64,000 nucleotides of DNA, from positions 1 through 64,000 of the forward strand of contig NZ_JAVREK010000027.1 in assembly GCF_031845375.1 (NCBI RefSeq), in the 5' to 3' direction. The translations under genes were made by a program, and so were the position numbers. Origin of the DNA: Streptomonospora wellingtoniae. GTDB lineage: Bacteria > Actinomycetota > Actinomycetes > Streptosporangiales > Streptosporangiaceae. Below, in pieces: positions 8,108 to 17,113 of this stretch. The notes under the pieces are model-generated. The model had not been told where the DNA came from. It made no database searches and saw nothing but the letters and a program-made list of their open reading frames with translations. How positions within the stretch are numbered: position 1 is the stretch's first letter; the number at the start of each line of letters is the position of its first letter.

Positions 8108-9804
8108 CGATCCAGGACACCGCCCAGCACAACGCCGAAGAGGAGGAGCGCACGGCGCTCCGGGTCGACGGGCTGACGGTCATCGGCCGGCCCTCCGACG
8201 TCGAGATCATCTCCGACATCTCCCTGCAGGTGCGCCGCGGCGACATCCTGGGCCTGGTCGGCGAGTCCGGGTCGGGCAAGACGACCCTGGGCCTGGCACT
8301 GCTCGCTCATTGCAAGCGCGCCACCGAGGTCACCTCGGGCGGGATCACGCTCTCCGGCGAGCCGCTGCTGGGCCGCAGCGACGCGGACGTCCGTGCGATG
8401 CGCGGGCGCGCGGTCGCCTACATCCCGCAGTCCCCCGCCTCGGCGCTCAACCCCGCGCTGCGGCTGGGAACCCAGCTGCGCGAGGCACTGCACGACGCGA
8501 CCGGCGGTGCGGAGCCCGAGGGCGCCACGGCGGTCTCGGACACCGATGCCCGCGTCCGCGAGGTGCTGCGCGAGGTCGCCCTTCCCGAGGACGACAAGTT
8601 CCTGCGCCGCTACCCGCACCAGCTCTCCGGCGGGCAGCAGCAGCGCGTGGCCATCGCCATGGCGTTCATCGCCTTCCCCGACCTGATCGTGATGGACGAG
8701 CCCACCACCGGACTCGACGTCACGACCCAGGCGCACGTGCTGCAGACCATCCGACGGATGACGCGCGAGTACGGCACCGCCGGTGTCTACATCAGCCACG
8801 ACATGGCGGTGGTGGCCGACCTCGCCGACGACCTCGCGGTGATGTACAAGGGCGACGTCGTCGAGCACGGTCCTGCCGCCCGGGTGCTGGCCGACCCGCA
8901 GCACCCGTACACGATGCAGCTGCTGCGCGCGGTGCCGCTGCTCAAGACCGAGGGGCACGCCGACCCGGCCGAAGCCGCCGAGGACGCTCCGGCGCCGCTT
9001 CTGCGGGTGCGGGGCCTGCGGGCGGGCTACGGTTCGACGACGGTGCTCAGCGGCATCGACATCGACGTCGACCGCGGCGAGTGCGTCGCGCTGCTCGGCG
9101 AGTCGGGGTCGGGCAAGACCACGCTGTCGCGGTCGCTGGTGGGCCTGCACCACCAGTTCAGCGGTGAGGCGGTCTTCGACGGCGAGCAGCTGACCACCAG
9201 CAGCTACCGGCGCACCGCCGAGCAGCGCCGCCGGGTGCAGTACGTCTTCCAGAACCCCTACGAGGCGCTGAACCCGCGCAAGCGCGTGCGCGACCTGATC
9301 CTGGCGCCCTATACCCACCTGGTGGGCAAGCCGGCCGCCCCTGACGGGATCGTGGACAACGCCCTGGAGCGCGCCGCGCTGCCGGCGTCCTACGGCAACC
9401 GCTACCCGGACCAGCTCAGCGGCGGCGAGCGCCAGCGGGTCTCCATCGCCCGTGCGATCGCCACGACACCCGACCTGCTGATCTGCGACGAGATCACGTC
9501 GGCGCTGGACGTGTCGGTGCAGGCCGAGATCGTAGAGCTGCTGCGCAACCTGCAGCGCGACGGGATGGCACTGCTGTTCGTCACGCACAACATCGCACTG
9601 GTCTCCAACATCGCCCAGCGGGTGGCGGTGTTGAACAAGGGCGAGATCGTCGAGTACGGCGACGTGGGCACGGTGATGTCCAGCCCGACGCACTCCTACA
9701 CCCAGGCGCTGATCGCCGACACGCCCGACTTCGAGCTGTCCGTCGGCGAGGTGCAGCAGCCGGAGTCCCCCTCCGCCGGCACCTCCGCCGCGGGCCGCGA
9801 CTGA
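8104..9804 (+). CDS. Fused two-domain ABC ATPase (DppD-DppF / NikD-NikE type)
   Basis: 566 residues with two complete nucleotide-binding domains. The first has Walker A GESGSGKT at 53-60, signature LSGGQQQRV and Walker B DLIVMDEPTTGLD. The second has GESGSGKT near 333-340, signature LSGGERQRV and DLLICDEITSALD. Each ends with the oligopeptide-transporter C-terminal extension (TMQLLRAVP; YTQALIADTP). In E. coli dpp and nik systems these are separate proteins; here the fusion fixes a 1:1 ratio. It ends the operon, with a terminator 28 bp downstream. Confidence 0.9.
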   Translation: MTIQDTAQHNAEEEERTALRVDGLTVIGRPSDVEIISDISLQVRRGDILGLVGESGSGKTTLGLALLAHCKRATEVTSGGITLSGEPLLGRSDADVRAMRGRAVAYIPQSPASALNPALRLGTQLREALHDATGGAEPEGATAVSDTDARVREVLREVALPEDDKFLRRYPHQLSGGQQQRVAIAMAFIAFPDLIVMDEPTTGLDVTTQAHVLQTIRRMTREYGTAGVYISHDMAVVADLADDLAVMYKGDVVEHGPAARVLADPQHPYTMQLLRAVPLLKTEGHADPAEAAEDAPAPLLRVRGLRAGYGSTTVLSGIDIDVDRGECVALLGESGSGKTTLSRSLVGLHHQFSGEAVFDGEQLTTSSYRRTAEQRRRVQYVFQNPYEALNPRKRVRDLILAPYTHLVGKPAAPDGIVDNALERAALPASYGNRYPDQLSGGERQRVSIARAIATTPDLLICDEITSALDVSVQAEIVELLRNLQRDGMALLFVTHNIALVSNIAQRVAVLNKGEIVEYGDVGTVMSSPTHSYTQALIADTPDFELSVGEVQQPESPSAGTSAAGRD

Positions 9805-9832
9805 GCAGGCCGGGACCCGGCGCAGTGGGCAC

Positions 9833-9865
9833 GGGGACCGCGGCGCCTCGGCCGCCGCGGTCCCC
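9833..9865 (+). terminator. Terminator of the ABC transporter operon
   Basis: GGGGACCGCGGCG pairs perfectly with CGCCGCGGTCCCC around a 7-base loop, 28 bp after the ATPase stop. It lies between convergent genes and could serve both strands. Confidence 0.75.
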
Positions 9866-9928
9866 GACCTGTTCCGCCCCCTGCGGGTGGCGGCCCGGGC
9901 TCCGCGGGCGCCGCGGCACCGCCCGCCG

Positions 9929-10777
9929 CTAGAACAGCACCGAGCGCACCGCCCCTACCTCGCGGAACCCCACCGCGCGGTAGGCGGCGCGGGCGGGGCT
10001 GTTGAAGTCGTTGACGTAGAGGGTCACCCGCGGCGCGATCTCGGCGAGGGCGTAGCGCACCACGGCGGCCATGCCGGGGACGGAGTGGCCGCGCCCGCGC
10101 AGCGCCGGGTGCACCCACACGCCCTGCACCTGGCAGGCGTACGGAGTCACCGCGCCGATCTCGGCCTTGAACACCACCCGGCCGTCCTCGATGCGGGCGA
10201 AGGCGCGGCCGGTGCGCACCAGCTCCTCGATCCGGGCCCGGTAGAGCGAGCCGCCGTCGCCGGAGTCGGGCGGGACGCCGACCTCCTCGGTGAACATCGC
10301 CACGCAGGCCGGCAGCAGGATACCGATCTCGCCGGGGGTGACGCGGCGCACCAGCGGGTCCGGCTCGCGCCGGGACGGCTGGGAGATCTCCATGACCGGC
10401 TGCCGTTCGCGGATGGTCCTGGCCGGACCCCAGGCGGGGCTGAGGCGGGCCCACAGGTCGGCCACGGGGTCCACCGGGCCGACGATGGAGGAGCAGCGCC
10501 GCCCCTGCCAGCGGGCGTGCTCGGCGAACTGGCGCACGGCGTCGGGTCCGGCGTCGACCGGGACCAGGTTGGCGCCGGCGTAGCACAGCGCCGTGATGCG
10601 GCCGCGTTCGATATATCCCCACAGCTCGGCGCCAAGCCGACCGGAGTCGATGCCGCCGCTGCGCAAGCGCGAGCTGACGAAGACGTTTCCCACGGGGTCG
10701 GCGTCGAGCAGGGCCTGGACACTGTCGCGGTCGCGCTCGTCGAGCACACGCACCGATGAGGTCCGCAGCACCCGCAT
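9929..10777 (-). CDS. DUF4081-GNAT N-acetyltransferase family protein
   Basis: 282 residues. The N-terminal half (to about residue 145) matches DUF4081, an actinobacterial domain found before GNAT domains. The C-terminal half is a GNAT fold with the acetyl-CoA loop VWVHPALRGRGHSVPGM and the late motif LYVNDFNSPARAAYRAVGF. The substrate is unknown. Homologues are commonly encoded beside ispG in actinomycetes, and here it lies in the same orientation downstream of ispG and a peptidase. The ATG at 10777 was preferred to the adjacent GTG at 10780. Confidence 0.8.
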   Translation of the reverse strand: MRVLRTSSVRVLDERDRDSVQALLDADPVGNVFVSSRLRSGGIDSGRLGAELWGYIERGRITALCYAGANLVPVDAGPDAVRQFAEHARWQGRRCSSIVGPVDPVADLWARLSPAWGPARTIRERQPVMEISQPSRREPDPLVRRVTPGEIGILLPACVAMFTEEVGVPPDSGDGGSLYRARIEELVRTGRAFARIEDGRVVFKAEIGAVTPYACQVQGVWVHPALRGRGHSVPGMAAVVRYALAEIAPRVTLYVNDFNSPARAAYRAVGFREVGAVRSVLF

Positions 10778-10966
10778 CACCCCGTCCGGTAGCGGGCGGC
10801 CCCGCCGTGCGCGCTCGGCCGCCGGTCAGCGGCCTGGTGGGTCGGGCCCGCGCCGTGAACAGTCATGTTCCTCGCTTCCCAGACTAATCGACCGCGGACA
10901 GCGCACCGCTCCCGGTGCGAGCGCGGCTCGTCCGCACGCGGACCGGCCGGGTGCCGGGTCGGGCGG

Positions 10967-12553
10967 TCACGGGCGCAGTAGGGCCGGCGCGGCCTGCGGT
11001 TCGCGGGAACCGGGGGTGTCGCCGGGCGCGGCTGCGGGTTCGGGTTCGGGGGAAGCGGGGCAGACGAGGTCGGCCGCATCCGGTCCGCCGGCCGGGGGCA
11101 GTGTGCCGTCGCGCAGGTAGTCGGCGACGGCGCCGTCGACGCAGGGGTTGCCGCCCAGCGCTACGCCGTGGGAGACGCCCGCGCGCTCCAGCACGAGCCG
11201 GGCCCCGGGGAAGCGGTCGCGCATCGCGAAGGCGCCCCCGACCGGCGTGGGGCCGTCGTCCTCGGCCTGCACCAGCAGGGCGCCGCTGATGCCGCCGCCG
11301 TCCACGGTCGGCCAGGTGCCGTCGGGGGCGGACCAGAACGCGCACGGCATATTGTACCAAATATTGTTCCATCCCTGGAACGGCGCGTCGGCGTGGGCCT
11401 CCTCGCCGTCCTCCAGCCAGGTACGCGTGTCGCGCGGCCACCGGGAGTCGGTGCACTGGGTGGCGAGATAGGCGCCGTAGGAGGCGTCGCTCTCGGCGCT
11501 CTCGCCGTACGTGCGGTGGACCTCGGCGAGTCCGGCGGCGTCGCCGCGGGCGTGGTCGGACAGGGCGCGCGCCAGCTCGGGCCAGGTCGCCGAGGAGTAG
11601 GCGGCGGTGAGGTAGGTGTTCTCCAGCTCGGTCGGTCCGACGGTGCCCTGGGCGGGGGCCTCGGCCAGGTCCGAGCGGGTGCCGTAGTAGGCCTCGGCGG
11701 TCTCGCCGGCGGTGTCGCCCAGGCCGTAGGCGTCGTCATGGCGCGCCGTCCAGGCGAAGAAGTTCTGCGCGGCCTCGTCCAGCGACCGGCTCTGCCGCAG
11801 ATTGGCCTGGTACCAGGGGCGGCCCGGGGCGACGACGCTGTCCAGGACCAGGCGGCGCACCCGGTCGGGATGGCGGGTGGCGAAGACCGCGCCCAGCAGG
11901 GTGCCGTAGGAGTAGCCGAGGTAGTCCACGCGCTCGACGCCCAAGGCGGCGCGAATGGCGTCGATGTCGTCGGCGGAGTCGACGGTACTCATGTGCTCCA
12001 GCAGGTCGCCGCCGGTAGAGCGGGCGCAGTCCGCTGCATAGTCGGCGGCCCGGTCGACCAGAGCGGCGGAGTCGGTTGCCGTCTTCGGAACGGTGTCGGG
12101 GCGGGGCGCCTGGAAGTAGCCGGTGTCGCAGGAGACCGCGGGCGTGGCGGCTCCGGTGCCGCGGGGGTCGAAGCCCACGACGTCGTAGTGGTCGCGCAGG
12201 TCGCCCGGCAGGGACGCCGCGGTGCGGGCGGCCCAGGTCCGGCCCGGACTGCCCGGCCCGCCCGGATTGACCACCAGGGTCCCGGTGCGCTGCTCGCGCG
12301 CGGGCACGCGGGAGAGCGCCAGTTCGGCGGTGCCGCGCTGCCCGGCAGGCGCGCCGCGGTCGAGGGGGACGGTCAGCCTGGCGCAGCTCATCGGGACGCC
12401 TTCGGGCGCCTCCAGCCCGGAGCAGTCGCCCCAGTCCAGCCGCTGCTGCGGCGCGTTCGCGGCCGCGGCCGTTCCCGGCACCAGGGCCAGCGCCACCGTC
12501 GCCAGCGCCGCCGTGTGCGCCGCCGCCGCGGCGGCCCATCGGGAAGAAGCCAC
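10967..12553 (-). CDS. Secreted alpha/beta-hydrolase peptidase, TAP type (S33)
   Basis: 528 residues. A Sec-type signal (about residues 1-33, ending GTAAAANA) implies secretion. The mature protein has the tripeptidyl-aminopeptidase layout: oxyanion region VVNPGGPGSPG, nucleophile elbow GYSYGT and a C-terminal TAP-type domain with catalytic GVSHGV. Relatives remove N-terminal tripeptides from exported proteins. The frame is open far upstream on this strand, but GTG at 12553 has a strong GAGGAGG 6-10 bases before it and directly precedes the signal peptide. It lies 191 bp downstream of ispG on the same strand and is probably transcribed independently. Confidence 0.85.
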   Translation of the reverse strand: MASSRWAAAAAAHTAALATVALALVPGTAAAANAPQQRLDWGDCSGLEAPEGVPMSCARLTVPLDRGAPAGQRGTAELALSRVPAREQRTGTLVVNPGGPGSPGRTWAARTAASLPGDLRDHYDVVGFDPRGTGAATPAVSCDTGYFQAPRPDTVPKTATDSAALVDRAADYAADCARSTGGDLLEHMSTVDSADDIDAIRAALGVERVDYLGYSYGTLLGAVFATRHPDRVRRLVLDSVVAPGRPWYQANLRQSRSLDEAAQNFFAWTARHDDAYGLGDTAGETAEAYYGTRSDLAEAPAQGTVGPTELENTYLTAAYSSATWPELARALSDHARGDAAGLAEVHRTYGESAESDASYGAYLATQCTDSRWPRDTRTWLEDGEEAHADAPFQGWNNIWYNMPCAFWSAPDGTWPTVDGGGISGALLVQAEDDGPTPVGGAFAMRDRFPGARLVLERAGVSHGVALGGNPCVDGAVADYLRDGTLPPAGGPDAADLVCPASPEPEPAAAPGDTPGSREPQAAPALLRP

Positions 12554-12744
12554 GCCCCACCTCCTCGACTTCGTGTCACCGGACGAATTCTCTCCGTAGC
12601 CGACCGGGATATGCGGAAGCGACACGGCGGGCCTGACCGGGGCGATCCGATGCCGGCGGCCCGCTGCGTCGAACACCCCGGAGGGCGCGGTGCCCGCCGG
12701 GGTGCTGCGAACGGCGCGACCGGTGCTGCGCCGGCCGCGCGGGC

Positions 12745-13902
12745 TCAGCCCGCGACCGAGACCGAGGGCTCGCCGGGCTCGGCGCCGTCGGACTGCATGC
12801 CCTCGGCGATGCGCATCGCCTCGTCGATCAGCGTCTCGACGATCTGGGACTCGGGCACGGTCTTGATGACCTCGCCCTTGACGAAGATCTGGCCCTTGCC
12901 GTTGCCGGAGGCCACACCGAGGTCGGCGTCGCGGGCCTCGCCCGGGCCGTTGACCACGCAGCCCATGACGGCAACCCGCAGCGGGACCTCCATGCCTTCG
13001 AGGCCGGCGGTGACCTCGTCGGCGAGCTTGTAGACGTCGACCTGGGCGCGCCCGCAACTGGGGCAGGAGACGATCTCCAAGCCCCGCTCGCGCAGGCCCA
13101 GCGACTCCAGGATCTGGTTGCCGACCTTGACCTCCTCGGCCGGCGGGGCCGACAGCGACACCCGGATGGTGTCGCCGATGCCCTCGGCCAGCAGCGCACC
13201 GAAGGCCACCGAGGACTTGACGGTGCCCTGGAAGGCGGGCCCGGCCTCGGTGACGCCCAGGTGCAGCGGGTAGTCGCACTTCTCGGCCAGCAGGCGGTAG
13301 GCGTTGATCATCACGACCGGGTCGTTGTGCTTGACCGAGATCTTGATGTCGCGGAAGCCGTGCTCCTCGAACAGCGAGCACTCCCACAGCGCGGACTCCA
13401 CCAGCGCCTCGGGGGTGGCCTTGCCGTGCTTCTCCAGCAGCCGCTTGTCCAGCGACCCCGCGTTGACGCCGATGCGGATGGGCACGCCGGCGTCGCTCGC
13501 GGCCCGGGCGATCTCGCCGACGCGGTCGTCGAACTTGCGGATGTTGCCGGGGTTGACCCGCACCGCGGCGCAGCCGGCCTCGATCGCGGCGAAGACGTAC
13601 TTGGGCTGGAAGTGGATGTCGGCGATGACCGGGATCTGGGACTTCCTGGCGATGATGGGCAGCGCCTCGGCGTCGTCGGCGCTGGGCACCGCGACGCGCA
13701 CGATCTGGCAACCCGACGCCGTCAGTTCGGCGATCTGCTGCAGGGTCGAGTTGATGTCGGACGTGACGGTGGTCGTCATCGACTGCACGGAAACCGGGGC
13801 GTCCCCACCGACCGGTACGTTGCCGACCATGATCTGCCGCGACTTCCGCCGCTGAGCGAGCGGACGGGGCGGGGCGGCGGGGATTCCAAGATCGACGGTC
13901 AC
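12745..13902 (-). CDS. ispG: 4-hydroxy-3-methylbut-2-enyl diphosphate synthase
   Basis: 385 residues, the length of bacterial IspG (GcpE). It converts ME-cPP to HMBPP in the MEP isoprenoid pathway with a [4Fe-4S] cluster. The N-terminal TIM-barrel is marked by VSVQSMTTT, DIHFQPKY and RVNPGNI. The C-terminal cluster domain has SCPSCGR and GCVVNGPGEA, giving the three cluster cysteines. GTG start at 13902, preceded by GAGGTG. It is in line with dxr and rseP, but a strong hairpin at 14284-14326 sits between them, so it probably has its own promoter in the 429-bp upstream gap. Confidence 0.96.
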   Translation of the reverse strand: MTVDLGIPAAPPRPLAQRRKSRQIMVGNVPVGGDAPVSVQSMTTTVTSDINSTLQQIAELTASGCQIVRVAVPSADDAEALPIIARKSQIPVIADIHFQPKYVFAAIEAGCAAVRVNPGNIRKFDDRVGEIARAASDAGVPIRIGVNAGSLDKRLLEKHGKATPEALVESALWECSLFEEHGFRDIKISVKHNDPVVMINAYRLLAEKCDYPLHLGVTEAGPAFQGTVKSSVAFGALLAEGIGDTIRVSLSAPPAEEVKVGNQILESLGLRERGLEIVSCPSCGRAQVDVYKLADEVTAGLEGMEVPLRVAVMGCVVNGPGEARDADLGVASGNGKGQIFVKGEVIKTVPESQIVETLIDEAMRIAEGMQSDGAEPGEPSVSVAG

Positions 13903-14331
13903 GCGTTTTCACCTCACGGCTGCCGGGGGCTCGGCCGGCAGCGTCGTTAGAAGTCGGTTTGAAATCTGGGCAGCGGACAGCGAGGAGCCGCCGCCGGGGG
14001 CGCCGGGACCAGAGTCCGGGCGCTCCGACACGCTGCCAAGGCTACCCGTATCGAGCAGGACGTTACGCCGTGACCAAGAGAACAGAGGGTGACCGTTCGC
14101 AGCGTGATTGCGGTGATTCGCCCCGCATCGCATTCCGGAGATCACCGGCGAAGCGGGGCGAAGGGAGCACGCGGGTTCGGCAGTGGACGTTCACTCGGTT
14201 CCCGCAGGCCCCATGCGTCACAGGCGGCACGATAGCGCGCGATCACGGGCATGGTCGACGTCCACCGCATTTCGGGACCTCCGCGCCGACGGCCGCGGCT
14301 GCCTGCGGCAGCCGGGGCCGTCGGCGCCGGG
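13903..14331. other. Gene-free interval between rseP and ispG
   Basis: 429 bp on the shared minus-strand path. It opens (next to rseP) with a long hairpin terminator and must contain the ispG promoter, though no confident -35/-10 pair was found. All small open frames here look like chance frames. Confidence 0.6.
14284..14326 (-). terminator. Terminator after dxr-rseP
   Basis: A 43-base hairpin whose arms CGCCGACGGCC and GGCCGTCGGCG enclose a second stem CGGCTGCC / GGCAGCCG with a 3-base loop. It begins 6 bases after the rseP stop. Only one position in a 20-bp stem is mispaired. It probably ends dxr-rseP transcription before ispG. Confidence 0.75.
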
Positions 14332-15690
14332 TCACTGCGTGAGACGCACCGGATTGACCACGTCGGCGACGAGCAGCATCACACTGAAGACCACGAAGCA
14401 GGCCACGACTATGTAGGCGACCGGCATCAGCTGCGCCACGTCGAAGGGCCCGGGGTCGGGGCGGCGGAACAGGCGCGCGAAGCCGCGCCGCACCCACTCC
14501 CACAGCGCACCGAAGATGTGCCCGCCGTCCAGCGGCAGGATCGGCACCATGTTGAACGCGAACAGGAACAGGTTGACCCCGGCGAGCATGTTGACCAGGA
14601 ACACCACGCGGTCGGTCATCGGAATGGGCTGCGCCAGCACCTCGCCGCCGATGCGCGAGGCGCCCACGATCCCCACGGGGGAGTCGACGGTCCGCTCCTC
14701 GCCGAGGAAGGCGGCGCGGAACACGTCGTCGACCTTCGCGGGCAGTCCGATCAGGGCGTCGGCCACCCCCACGACCGACGCCCACATGCGCTCGGCCGAC
14801 TCGCCCACGGTCAGCGGGCTGCGCTCCTGCGCGAAGGTGATGCCCAGGAACCCGGCGGTCTCGGTGGCGGGCACCCGGAAGCCGCGGTCGTCGGTGACCG
14901 GCTCGCCGTCGGGCCCGGTCTTGTACACGATCTCGCCTTCGGCGTCGCGCGCGACGACCTGGTTCTCGATGAGGTCGACGGTGAGCGTCCGCCGCTCGCC
15001 GCCGCGCTCGACGGTGAACTGTGTGGGCCCGGTGTGCTCGCGGATGGCCGAGTTCGCGGCCTGCCAGCCGGGCGTGGGCTCCCCGGCGACGGCCACGATC
15101 TCGTCGCCCGGCCGCATGCCGGCCTCCATGGCCGGGCTGGGCTCGGCGCCGGGCGGGCAGTCGGTGGTGGCCGCGTCGGCCGGCAGCACGCACGTTGAGA
15201 CCGTGTTCACGGTGGTCGTCTGCTGGGGGACGCCGATGCCCATCATGATGGCGGCGAACAGCATCACGGCCAGGATCAGGTTCATCGCCGGCCCGCCGGC
15301 CATGACGATGATCCGCTTCCAGGGGGCGCGCTGGTAGAACTGCCGGTTCTCGTCGCCGGGTTCGAGCTCGACGCTGTTGGCCTCGCGGGCGTCCTCGATC
15401 ATCGCCCGCCACCGCGACATCGGCTTGCCGGAGCTGTCGCGGGGCTTGGCCGCGGGCGGGATCATGCCGACGAGCCGCACGTAGCCCCCCAGGGGCACGA
15501 GTTTCACGCCGTACTCGGTGTCGCCCCACTTGCGCGACCACAGGGTCTTGCCGAAGCCGACCATGTACTGGGTGCAGCGGATGCCGAACATCTTCGCGGT
15601 CGCCAGGTGGCCCAGCTCGTGCCAGGCGATCGACAGGAGCAACCCGAGGAAGAACAGGACGATCCCGAGCGCGGTCAGAAACGTGACCAT
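14332..15690 (-). CDS. rseP: Site-2 intramembrane metalloprotease (M50, RseP/RIP1 family)
   Basis: 452 residues. The first membrane helix carries the zinc site HELGH (residues 24-28). The middle holds the periplasmic-side PDZ region (GMRPGDEIVAVAGEPTPGW). The C-terminal helices contain the NMVPILPLDGGH motif that supplies the third zinc ligand. Family members cut anti-sigma factors within the membrane; the mycobacterial homologue is Rip1. It follows dxr by 22 bp in the common actinobacterial order dxr-rseP-ispG. The short N-terminus with an immediate HExxH is as expected, so the start is secure. Confidence 0.93.
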   Translation of the reverse strand: MVTFLTALGIVLFFLGLLLSIAWHELGHLATAKMFGIRCTQYMVGFGKTLWSRKWGDTEYGVKLVPLGGYVRLVGMIPPAAKPRDSSGKPMSRWRAMIEDAREANSVELEPGDENRQFYQRAPWKRIIVMAGGPAMNLILAVMLFAAIMMGIGVPQQTTTVNTVSTCVLPADAATTDCPPGAEPSPAMEAGMRPGDEIVAVAGEPTPGWQAANSAIREHTGPTQFTVERGGERRTLTVDLIENQVVARDAEGEIVYKTGPDGEPVTDDRGFRVPATETAGFLGITFAQERSPLTVGESAERMWASVVGVADALIGLPAKVDDVFRAAFLGEERTVDSPVGIVGASRIGGEVLAQPIPMTDRVVFLVNMLAGVNLFLFAFNMVPILPLDGGHIFGALWEWVRRGFARLFRRPDPGPFDVAQLMPVAYIVVACFVVFSVMLLVADVVNPVRLTQ

Positions 15691-15712
15691 GGAACTCTCC
15701 CCGTACCTCTCG

Positions 15713-16987
15713 TCATGCCGCCCGCGCGATCAGCTCGCGGGCGCGGCGGCGCGCCCAGTCATCGGCCGCGTAGAGCTCGGCCGGCGACAGGTCGGAGGCC
15801 GCTGCGCCCGCCCGATGTTCTGAGACTACCTGTGCCACCGTGTCCACGATGGCGGGGAATGCCAGGCTCTCGTCGAGGAACGCGGCCACGGCGACCTCGT
15901 TGGCCGCGTTGTAGACGGCGGGCGCGGTCCCCCCGGCCGCACCGACCTCGCAGGCCAGCGATACGGCGGGAAACGCCTCGTGGTCGAGCGGGGCGAAGGT
16001 CCAGGTATGGGCGGAGGCCCAGTCGATCGGCGGCGCCGCCGCGCCCACGCGCTCGGGCCAGCCGATGCCGTAGGCGATGGGGATGCGCATGCTCGGGGGG
16101 CTGGCCTGGGCCAGCGTGGAGCCGTCGACGTACTCGACCATGGAGTGGATGACCGACTGGGGGTGCACCACCACTTCGATGCGGTCGAAGGGTATGTCGA
16201 AGAGCAGGTGCGCCTCGATGACCTCCAGCCCCTTGTTGACCAGCGTGGCGGAGTTGACGGTGATCACCGGCCCCATGTCCCAGGTGGGGTGATTCATGGC
16301 CTCGGCGGGCGTGACACCGGCCAGCCCGTCGCGGCTGCGCCCGCGGAACGGGCCGCCGCTGGCGGTGATGACCAGCCGGCGCACCTCGTCCAGCGGGGCG
16401 GCGACCTGCCCTTGGGCGAGGCTGGCCAGCTCGCCGGGCGCGGCGCGCGGAAAGCACTGGGCAAGGGCGAAGTGCTCGGAGTCGACCGGCACGATCTGGC
16501 CGGGTTGGGCCGCCTGGCGCACCAGCGGCCCGCCGATGATCAGCGACTCCTTGTTGGCCAGCGCCAGCAGACGCCCGGCACGCAGCGCCGCGAGCGTGGA
16601 CTCCAAGCCCAGCGCGCCGGTGATGCCGTTCAGGACGACGTCGCACTCCCAGGCCGCGAGCTCGGCCACGCCCTCGGCGCCGGCCAGGACCTTGGCCGCC
16701 GATCCACGCTCCCGCAGGCGCGCGGACAGCCCTTCGGCCGCCCGGGGGTCGGCCACGGCCACGGCCTCGACGCCCAGCGCCGCTGCCTGGTCGGCCAGCA
16801 GGTCGGCCCTGCCGCCACCGGCCGCCAGGCCGACCACGCGGAAGCGGTCGGGATCGGCGGTGACGACCTCGACAGCCTGGGTCCCGATCGAGCCGGTGGA
16901 GCCGAGGACCACCACCTCGCGCCGGCGCTGGGCAGGGACGTCCGCAAGCAGCTTCTCCGCGATTCGCACACTGCCATTGTCGCCCAT
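15713..16987 (-). CDS. dxr: 1-deoxy-D-xylulose-5-phosphate reductoisomerase
   Basis: 424 residues. It catalyses the NADPH-dependent conversion of DXP to MEP, the first committed step of the MEP pathway, in the cytoplasm. GSTGSIGT at residues 29-36 is the NADPH site; NKESLI, DSEHFALAQ and VNSATLVNKGLEVIEAH mark the catalytic and metal-binding part. The frame is open another 31 codons upstream, but that stretch is Cys/Gly-rich and unlike the family, so I start at ATG 16987; this still gives a protein slightly longer than the usual 390-400. First gene of the dxr-rseP unit, divergent from a secreted protease. Confidence 0.95.
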   Translation of the reverse strand: MGDNGSVRIAEKLLADVPAQRRREVVVLGSTGSIGTQAVEVVTADPDRFRVVGLAAGGGRADLLADQAAALGVEAVAVADPRAAEGLSARLRERGSAAKVLAGAEGVAELAAWECDVVLNGITGALGLESTLAALRAGRLLALANKESLIIGGPLVRQAAQPGQIVPVDSEHFALAQCFPRAAPGELASLAQGQVAAPLDEVRRLVITASGGPFRGRSRDGLAGVTPAEAMNHPTWDMGPVITVNSATLVNKGLEVIEAHLLFDIPFDRIEVVVHPQSVIHSMVEYVDGSTLAQASPPSMRIPIAYGIGWPERVGAAAPPIDWASAHTWTFAPLDHEAFPAVSLACEVGAAGGTAPAVYNAANEVAVAAFLDESLAFPAIVDTVAQVVSEHRAGAAASDLSPAELYAADDWARRRARELIARAA

Positions 16988-17113
16988 GTCCGCGGGCCGC
17001 TCGGCGCCGTCCTCACAGGGGCCGTGGGCGCAGCCGAAACAGGAGCCCACCGACCCGCCGCACATGCCCGTGGTAGTCATCCGAACACAGAAAGTGTGTC
17101 ATGCTCCGGGGCC

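Noticed and set aside
12738..12754. CGCGGGCT-C-AGCCCGCG palindrome at the ispG stop as terminator
   Set aside because: It has a single-base loop and overlaps the stop codon; chance pairing in GC-rich coding DNA is likely.
10967..13912. A 981-codon open frame on the minus strand spanning the TAP peptidase and the ispG region
   Set aside because: The upstream part is an out-of-frame shadow of ispG; the true peptidase start at 12553 has a strong ribosome binding site and signal peptide.
15980..17113. Plus-strand frame extending the trypsin-like protease upstream
   Set aside because: It is antisense to dxr; the protease signal peptide begins at 17114.
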